Assembly (NCBI RefSeq): GCF_030756675.1
Contig: NZ_JAVBXD010000021.1
Coordinates: 1-64,000 of the forward strand
Reading direction: 5' to 3'
DNA: 64,000 nt
From: Bacillus multifaciens
GTDB taxonomy: Bacteria; Bacillota; Bacilli; Bacillales; Bacillaceae_G
The position numbers and the translations under genes are program-made. The notes beneath the pieces are model-generated. The model saw only the letters and a program-made list of their open reading frames with translations. It was not told where the DNA came from and did no database searches. Below are positions 58,316-64,000 of the stretch, in pieces; position 1 is the first letter of the stretch, and each line of letters starts with the position of its first letter.

Positions 58316-58389
58316 TGAGCCTGTCGTCGTTTGCTTTCTGTTTGTTCCTTTTCCGCAACTATAACCATAAGTTGAAGAACTCCTTTCTT
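58316..58389 (-). repeat. Duplicated fragment of a recombinase gene
   Basis: About 73 bp nearly identical (around 88%) to 58673-58745. On the minus strand it has AAGAAAGGAG then an ATG and reads MVIVAEKEQTESKRRQAHVT before a stop. The second copy continues into the decayed recombinase. Confidence 0.7.
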
Positions 58390-58462
58390 GTAACTTTAGG
58401 AGATAATTTGCGCAGTTTTTAAATGGTAATTTGCATATAGATAAAAAAAACTAAAAAAGGGG

Positions 58463-58745
58463 TTAGATTCCTTTCTCAAGTTCTTTTTTGAGGCGATAAA
58501 CGGTTGGGCTTGTCACACCATTTTTTTCAGCATTCTTTTTTATAAGTAATCCTGATTTTAGCATTTGGATGATTTAATAATAAACAGCTTATTTCTGAGG
58601 ATTTCTCGCAGCTGGTCCATAAAAGATTGGTCGTCCTTGATACCCCCCTTTTTTTTCGCGATTTTTATTCCCTGAGCCTGTCATCGTTTGCTTTCTATTC
58701 GTTCCTTTTCCGCAATCATAGTCAAAAGTTGAAGAACTCCTTTCT
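58463..58745 (-). pseudogene. Remnant of a serine recombinase/resolvase
   Basis: On the minus strand, AEKERIESKR then an in-frame TGA, then QAQGIKIAKKKG, a change of frame, and a C-terminal LIKKNAEKNGVTSPTVYRLK HTH ending KELEKGI and a stop at 58463. This is the order of the E-helix/linker and DNA-binding end of a resolvase/invertase of the serine recombinase family; the catalytic N terminus is missing. At least one stop and one frameshift mean it is dead. Confidence 0.7.
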
Positions 58746-58779
58746 AACCTAAATATTTCTTAGTTATTGGTTTTATAAT

Positions 58780-58820
58780 ATAAAAGTCCCCCTCATTATG
58801 TAAGTGAGGGGGACTTAATT
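58780..58820. terminator. Terminator of the toxin-immunity operon
   Basis: AAGTCCCCCTCA and TGAGGGGGACTT form a perfect 12-bp GC-rich stem, loop 9 nt, with AAAA on one side and TAATTTT on the other; it serves the minus-strand operon. Confidence 0.9.
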
Positions 58821-58857
58821 TTAGAAGCAATTAAACGAATTTTAATTCCATTGAAGA

Positions 58858-59469
58858 TCAATTAATTTCATTGATTATTTTTCCTGTTTTATCAATTTTT
58901 AGTTCCCATACTTCTTCAGAACTTCCTGTATCTGTTTTTAATTTAAGTTTTATCGCATATACATCATAATTTTCATGACGTTGTATATTTTCTATTTTTC
59001 CATCTGTAATAAGTTTACCCTTTGTAATTGTGGTATAAATTTTTTGAGATAATTCCTGCAGTTCTTGTTGACTTAATTTACTTATATTTTTCCCTATAGC
59101 AGCTTCCGAAAAAGCTAATGGAAGCAATTTGTCTTGCGTATAGAGTTGATATAAAAAATTTTTTACAACTTCATCGTTTGAATCTCCTTTTGATTTTTTT
59201 ATGTTTTCTTTTTCTTCTAATGTATATGCTTGTTGTTCTACAGGAGTTTCTACAGATTCCTCAGTTGAATTACTAGTAGTGTCTTTCTTGTTTTCCGAAT
59301 TTGAATGTTCTCCTTCTAATTGATTTTTTGGAGAATTTTGCTTAGATTCAGCATACACTTTATTACTGTTCTTTTTTTCAATACCTATACTATAGGTTAT
59401 GTAACCAGCACCTAAAAGTATAATCATAGATACTATACTTAATATCATTAGATTTTTTCTTTTCATCAT
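58858..59469 (-). CDS. Membrane-anchored protein of the toxin locus, unknown function
   Basis: 203 residues. One N-terminal hydrophobic anchor (about 7-28), then a low-complexity Ser/Asn/Glu linker (38-85), then a globular domain with helices (NDEVVKNFLYQLYT) and a C-terminal sheet ending VWELKIDKTGKIINEI, suggestive of a cystatin or NTF2-like fold. No family is recognised. It would face outside the cell. Last gene of the operon before the terminator; two adjacent ATGs (59469, 59466) are possible starts after AAGGTGA. Confidence 0.65.
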   Translation of the reverse strand: MMKRKNLMILSIVSMIILLGAGYITYSIGIEKKNSNKVYAESKQNSPKNQLEGEHSNSENKKDTTSNSTEESVETPVEQQAYTLEEKENIKKSKGDSNDEVVKNFLYQLYTQDKLLPLAFSEAAIGKNISKLSQQELQELSQKIYTTITKGKLITDGKIENIQRHENYDVYAIKLKLKTDTGSSEEVWELKIDKTGKIINEIN

Positions 59470-59517
59470 TTGTCACCTTCTACTTAAAAATATATTTCAT
59501 TAATGGTGTTGTTGAAA

Positions 59518-60108
59518 TTAAGCAAATCTAAATTCTGCGAGATCTATAAATCTAACGTTTTTAAATTTATGTTTTTCAATAATTTCTTTCACTTTTTCTG
59601 TCACAATAATGACTCTAGGCCAGTTTTTGAAGAAAAATATGTCTGAACCATCCCATTCTTTTGTATTTACACTTAAGCCTTCTATAGTACGTTTATTCTC
59701 TAAAATTTTTCCACAATGCTGGCATTTTTTAATTTGCTCACCATTGCTGTGACATATATATCCCCCATCACCATGAACAGCCAATTCTTTTAATCTTTTT
59801 ACATGCTCCAAAGGCAGTTTCATAAACGGTATTGATTCCTCTTCTAAAATAAAGGGCTCAAGAGAAAATCCTGTTATATTATTGTCTAATAATGCCTTCT
59901 GCATTTTATCACTGATGAATTTATATGAAGGTGTTGTGTAAAAATCTGCCATTCTTTTTCCTTGAAAGTATATTCTTAATGGATGTTGTTTTACCCTCAA
60001 TATTCCACCACATGTGTCACAACTTTCTTTAGCAAATTTGTTAACACCTTCTATTGGTTCTGCAAAATTAGCATAAGTTTCTCTCATTATATAAAAAGTC
60101 AAAATCAT
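59518..60108 (-). CDS. Double-CxxCG protein, candidate immunity protein (SitI6-like)
   Basis: About 196 residues, no signal peptide or membrane helix. Two zinc-ribbon type motifs, CDTCGG (residues 30-35) and CQHCGK (129-134), flank a mixed domain; the C terminus (VTEKVKEIIEKHKFKNVRFIDLAEF) is helical then a strand. The two CxxCG motifs recall the double-CXXCG immunity family that is paired in Myxococcus with SitA6/DUF2380 toxins, and the upstream gene ends in just such a domain. The start lies about 10 bp after the toxin stop, behind AGGAAG; the exact codon (GTG 60111, ATG 60108 or TTG 60102) is uncertain. Confidence 0.7.
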   Translation of the reverse strand: MILTFYIMRETYANFAEPIEGVNKFAKESCDTCGGILRVKQHPLRIYFQGKRMADFYTTPSYKFISDKMQKALLDNNITGFSLEPFILEEESIPFMKLPLEHVKRLKELAVHGDGGYICHSNGEQIKKCQHCGKILENKRTIEGLSVNTKEWDGSDIFFFKNWPRVIIVTEKVKEIIEKHKFKNVRFIDLAEFRFA

Positions 60109-60118
60109 CACTTCCTAA

Positions 60119-63100
60119 TCATTTTTTTGGTTTGGCTTGATATGGTTTCATTCCAGCTCCTTCTACCATAGAGTTTAACTTATCTTCTATCTGTTGTGCA
60201 GTAGCATCTTCATTTTCTGCAATCCATTCTTTCCAAATTCTATTCCAATTTTTACCTAAAGGACTTTTGTTTGTATGGATACCATTGTCTACTTTTAATT
60301 TATGTAATCCACGTGGTAAATCGTAGTAGTATCTTGGGTCATTTACATCTATACCATGCTCTTTAAACCATGGTGAAAATTGTTCTGGAAGGCCATGATG
60401 AACGTCACCTTTTGCTGCATATCCTGTATATTTTTCGAAGATACTTCTTTGTTTATTCTGTCTTTTTGTCGCTGTAATTAACTCTTTTGCCTCTTGTTTA
60501 GCCTCTTTTGTTAATTTAACAGAACCCTTGCCAACAAGCTTACCTTCTCCACCACCTACTACACTTAAAACTAGTACTAAACGTTCATATGCTGATCCAT
60601 GATTATTTGCTAGCTCTCCTAAGGCGAAAGCTTGTCCTAGGACAGGGTACCATTCAAAGAAAGAAACCATTCTTTCGTCCAATTCAGGATCACGATAACC
60701 TGATGGAAAATTGTAATCTATATCGTTTATTTTAAATCCTGAGAAATTGTATGCGTTAAATTTAAAGTTTAAATCCATGTTATGTATTATTCTTCTAGCC
60801 TCATCCAGATCACTCGTATCTATATCTATCTTTAAATCTAAGTCTAGATTTGATAAATTAATAATTGTTTCATCTAGCCTGTCATTTAGTTCTGACATCG
60901 ATTGATTTATTTGATCTATGCCTTCATTCATCTGATTCATGCCTTCATTCATTTCATTAATGATTGAAATTGAGGTATTAATTAGCCCATTAATTCCATT
61001 CAGAGCTTCATTCATCTGATTCATGCCCGCATTCATTTCATTAATGATTGAAATTAAGGTATTAATTAGCCCATTAGTTCCATTAAGGGCTTCATTCATC
61101 TGATTCATGCCCGCATTAACTTCATTCAGAGCTTCATTCATCTGGTTCATGCCTTCAAGTATCATTTTGTTATTTTCGTCTATCGCATGATTTAATTTAT
61201 CAAATGCTTCTTTTAGTTCTTTAGGAAGTCTATCTAATTCAGCCGCGGTTTGATCCCATGATTTATCCGGAGAAAAGAGACCCACTCCTCCGTATGATGA
61301 ATAATCACAGACTCCCACCTGATTATTCTCAACAAGAGTAAGATTATCAATCCAAACCTTCCCGCTTGCTTTGTTATTTGGATAAGAGATTTGAATTATA
61401 ATTTCAGCTTCTGTGATTTTTTCAGAAGTTTTAAATATTAATTTTTTGTTAAACCAATCCGTATTGGGCTTTTCAGGAACATAAATTGTTTTATAAATAT
61501 ATTTTTCTGAAACAGGAACATTATATCCGCCTAATACAATGTTAATTTTCACAACTGCATTACTTAAATTTTCACTCTTAATCCAGCTATCAAAAACATA
61601 ACTTTGGTTTGGTTTAACCTTAACGGATTGCTTTAGTATGACATTCCCATAATCATTAGTCTTAGGTTTAACATCTACTTTTAAAGATGAATTTCCAATA
61701 CCTTGTGGTGCATGAATCGTTTTATCTTGAGATAAGGTACTTAAATCATTATAGGGTTCACTTTTCCAATTATCGGTTATGTTTGACTCAAAACTATTAT
61801 TAGATATTAAATTTGTTCCAGTTAATTTAATGTCAGAAGGTTTGATTTGTGAACCATTAATAGAAGTCAAATTTACGGAATCAAATAAAATAGTGCCATA
61901 AGAATCTTTTGTAGCAAGCTGACGAGTTGCTGACAATTTTACAAGTAATTTCTTGGTTGATAATGATGTTTTAAAAGTAAATTCTTTTTTCTCCCATTTA
62001 TCTTGAGGGGTAAATTGAATTGTTTTTGTATGTAAGGCATCTACTACAGCATTTCCTTCACTATCTTTAAATTCTAAATCAACCTGTGGCTCGATTTCTT
62101 TAGAATTAGTTGTTTTTGCCCAAGCACTAAATTTGTAAGTTTTTAATGGTTCTACAGAAATTTCTTGATATGCAGCAATACAATTCCCGTACCATTCACC
62201 TTGACTTAATTTTAGTAATAATGAATTTCCACCTTTACTTTCAGGTGATTTTTCATTTTTACTTTGAGATATACTTCCTTTTTCATCAAACTTTGAAAAT
62301 TTCCAATTTGAAACTGCATTTTCTTCTTCGAAATTGCCATCGTTTAATACATTATTTGAATTTATATTGTTATAATCTATTTTAGATAGAAATACACTAC
62401 CGACCCATATATCTCCGCTTGTTTCACCTAAGAGAGTCCAACTTGGTGTTAATACAATTTCTACATATTTAGTTGTAGGAGAGGTTTTGAAAAATAATCC
62501 GTATTTTTTCCAATCTGATATATTCTGCACTTGCTTTTCATATCTTGGATTATCATCTGAAATAGAATAATTTTTCTCGTCTTTTAAAGAAACTTCAATA
62601 GTAGAATCAAGATTACTACCTAAACCTTTAATTAATGTATCTAAGCTATAAGATTGATTAGGTTCTACAGGAATTCTTTGGACTAATTTAGGTAAAAATT
62701 TGCTATATGACCATGAGCCTTTAGGAACCTCTATTTTATAAGATTGCTTATCATCTAAAGTAACTGTTTTCATATCAATGGAAGTTTTTCCAACAGTTCC
62801 AGAGGTGCTAGTGTCTACTTTCCAATTATTAAATTTTGTTGTTTGTCCAACAATCTTGGGCTGTATAGCGCTTAAATTAGCTGAGTCAAACCATATACTC
62901 CCCTTGGATGTTCCTAAATTTCTTCCAATTTGAATCTTAACTTCTATAAATGTTGTTGTGGGAGAGGTGGTGAAAACATTTTCGCTTTTATTCCACTTTT
63001 CTTTTGATTTAATTGGATATGTTTTTTTGCTTTGTTCGTCATTTATAACATTACTTTCATCTTTAAAGAACGTTAAATCAATATTTCCAGAGATATTTTC

Positions 63101-64000
63101 ACCTGTTGTTTTACTCCAAATACTCATAGAGTATGTTTGATTCGGAGATACCTTCACCTTTTGCTTATACTCTACTAATGTTGATGATCCCATACTCCAT
63201 TCATCTTTAGATACATCAACTCGAATAGAAGATGCACCAGATCCTTCAGGAGGTTTTTCTTTTGTATCTTTAAAGAGTTGTGCACCTGCATTTAGAGTTT
63301 TTTCCCATATCTGTTTCTCTAAATCACTTTCAAAGTCTCCGTTACCAATAAGGTTAGCATTGGTAATGTTATTATTGGTTTGTAACTCTTTATTTTTATA
63401 ATAATGTGCTTGTATTAGTGCATTTCCACTAAGTTCTAAATATTCTATCACTACTTTATGAGTACCCGCAGTCATAGGAACGGTAGCCTTACGAGTGTCT
63501 CCAGCACTTCCTATCCAGGAATCAATAACTTTCATATTATCGACATATATGCGAACCCCATCATCAGCCTTAGCTTCAAATGTATAGTCTCCCTGAGAAA
63601 ATTTATCGTATTTAGTATAACGTGCTGAAAAGTTGTCATTTGGAATATTTGTACTTGGAGATCGATCTTTCCAATCAAAGTCAATATTTTCAATCTTATT
63701 TTGCGAATTTTTACCTGCTAAAACAATAGCATCGCCTTTTAGTTCCTTATTGTTATAGTATTCTGCAATCCAAGTATTAGATTGTATAGCATTACTATAC
63801 GGTTGGATATTGAACTGAACATTACTTCCTCCACCTAATTCTAAATACTGTACTTCTATCAAATGGGTGTCCTTTTCATTGGTTTTACCAATAGCACCAG
63901 CACCTGTATTATCTTGAATTGTAATTTTTTTAGCATGTTCTTTATCCCATTTTCCAGTATCCCATTCATCTATGGCGAGCTTTCCATCAATATATACACG
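60119..64000 (-). CDS. Giant polymorphic toxin: PA14 + carbohydrate-binding-like modules + C-terminal SitA6/DUF2380-like toxin (5' end beyond window)
   Basis: At least 1,293 codons; the frame is open to the window edge, so the N terminus is missing. Order (numbered from the edge): end of one PA14 domain (1-67), a second PA14 (about 76-203, with ADDGVRIYVDN), four jelly-roll modules of about 165 residues each resembling CBM4/9 (each opening with a G-N-x-F-E motif and ending with an x-x-W-x-D/G-S/N strand; about 216-895), a heptad-repeat stalk of G-M-N-Q-M-N units (917-1040), a hydrophobic pre-toxin segment (FFEWYPVLGQAFALGELANN, near 1112), and a terminal ~125-residue domain with VHHGLPEQFSPWFKEHGID, LPRGLHKL and GKNWNRIWKEWI. 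The last matches the His-rich nuclease-like DUF2380 pattern. Probably cell-surface or secreted; the toxic activity is inferred. Confidence 0.8.
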   Translation of the reverse strand, partial: RVYIDGKLAIDEWDTGKWDKEHAKKITIQDNTGAGAIGKTNEKDTHLIEVQYLELGGGSNVQFNIQPYSNAIQSNTWIAEYYNNKELKGDAIVLAGKNSQNKIENIDFDWKDRSPSTNIPNDNFSARYTKYDKFSQGDYTFEAKADDGVRIYVDNMKVIDSWIGSAGDTRKATVPMTAGTHKVVIEYLELSGNALIQAHYYKNKELQTNNNITNANLIGNGDFESDLEKQIWEKTLNAGAQLFKDTKEKPPEGSGASSIRVDVSKDEWSMGSSTLVEYKQKVKVSPNQTYSMSIWSKTTGENISGNIDLTFFKDESNVINDEQSKKTYPIKSKEKWNKSENVFTTSPTTTFIEVKIQIGRNLGTSKGSIWFDSANLSAIQPKIVGQTTKFNNWKVDTSTSGTVGKTSIDMKTVTLDDKQSYKIEVPKGSWSYSKFLPKLVQRIPVEPNQSYSLDTLIKGLGSNLDSTIEVSLKDEKNYSISDDNPRYEKQVQNISDWKKYGLFFKTSPTTKYVEIVLTPSWTLLGETSGDIWVGSVFLSKIDYNNINSNNVLNDGNFEEENAVSNWKFSKFDEKGSISQSKNEKSPESKGGNSLLLKLSQGEWYGNCIAAYQEISVEPLKTYKFSAWAKTTNSKEIEPQVDLEFKDSEGNAVVDALHTKTIQFTPQDKWEKKEFTFKTSLSTKKLLVKLSATRQLATKDSYGTILFDSVNLTSINGSQIKPSDIKLTGTNLISNNSFESNITDNWKSEPYNDLSTLSQDKTIHAPQGIGNSSLKVDVKPKTNDYGNVILKQSVKVKPNQSYVFDSWIKSENLSNAVVKINIVLGGYNVPVSEKYIYKTIYVPEKPNTDWFNKKLIFKTSEKITEAEIIIQISYPNNKASGKVWIDNLTLVENNQVGVCDYSSYGGVGLFSPDKSWDQTAAELDRLPKELKEAFDKLNHAIDENNKMILEGMNQMNEALNEVNAGMNQMNEALNGTNGLINTLISIINEMNAGMNQMNEALNGINGLINTSISIINEMNEGMNQMNEGIDQINQSMSELNDRLDETIINLSNLDLDLKIDIDTSDLDEARRIIHNMDLNFKFNAYNFSGFKINDIDYNFPSGYRDPELDERMVSFFEWYPVLGQAFALGELANNHGSAYERLVLVLSVVGGGEGKLVGKGSVKLTKEAKQEAKELITATKRQNKQRSIFEKYTGYAAKGDVHHGLPEQFSPWFKEHGIDVNDPRYYYDLPRGLHKLKVDNGIHTNKSPLGKNWNRIWKEWIAENEDATAQQIEDKLNSMVEGAGMKPYQAKPKK
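60923..61153 (-). repeat. 84-bp tandem repeat in the toxin stalk
   Basis: The 21-mer encoding G-M-N-Q-M-N-E occurs at 60923, 61007 and 61091 (84-bp period, 28 residues) and again at 61133 (42 bp, half a period). Both 28 and 14 are multiples of 7, so repeat number can change without breaking the coiled coil. Confidence 0.8.

Noticed and set aside
58316-58389. Small gene encoding a ~22-residue peptide
   Set aside because: It has a ribosome-binding site and ATG but is a duplicated piece of the recombinase gene and stops soon after the duplicated part.

Overview
The window is chromosomal DNA of a low-GC, spore-forming Firmicute, almost certainly a member of the Bacillus cereus group. The gene order (minJ; uvrB-uvrA; hprK-lgt-ppaX-yvoF; yvcD; trxB; yvcI-rapZ-yvcK-whiA-crh; clpP; tRNA-Arg; sigL; cggR-gapA-pgk-tpiA-gpmI-eno; secG-est-rnr-smpB-ssrA) follows the Bacillus backbone. 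The intergenic spaces carry several families of dispersed repeats of the kind known from the B. cereus group (bcr1-like and others).

Layout. 1-13,250 is a mosaic of small transport, redox and regulator units: MinJ-like polarity protein, DUF1904, YbjQ-type protein, an Rrf2 regulator followed by a nitroreductase with a twin-palindrome promoter, an ABC-F ribosome-protection ATPase behind a transcription attenuator, a MerR/flavin-reductase pair, a LysR/YeiH divergent pair, an XRE regulator with a small membrane protein, a second MerR with a membrane protein, an amino-acid permease and a lipoprotein. 13,300-18,300 is the SOS excision-repair operon uvrBA. 18,500-34,000 holds membrane proteins, the carbon-catabolite block (hprK, ppaX, crh), lipoprotein maturation (lgt), thioredoxin reductase, a DUF368 transporter, the lutABC lactate operon, and the yvcI-rapZ-yvcK-whiA-crh cell-envelope/division operon. 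34,000-41,600 holds clpP with a CtsR site, a seven-gene spoVA2mob-like spore operon on the minus strand, a KimA-like permease and a tRNA-Arg. 41,800-50,600 is sigL, a glutaredoxin and the CggR-controlled triose-phosphate part of glycolysis. 50,700-57,930 holds a lipoprotein, cidAB, secG, an esterase, RNase R, SmpB and tmRNA.

Downstream of tmRNA (57,931 to the end) the character changes: AT-rich sequence, a decayed serine recombinase, a duplicated recombinase fragment, and then a minus-strand operon that runs off the window. It encodes a very large protein (at least 1,293 residues; PA14 domains, four carbohydrate-binding-like modules, a heptad-repeat stalk, a pre-toxin segment and a C-terminal His-rich nuclease-like toxin domain resembling the SitA6/DUF2380 family of Myxococcus), then a small double-CxxCG protein that looks like its immunity partner, then a membrane-anchored protein. 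This is a polymorphic-toxin locus in a tmRNA-linked island and is the most novel region. Other points worth attention are three arrays of a helically phased heptamer, the ABC-F attenuator leader, and the nested repeats.
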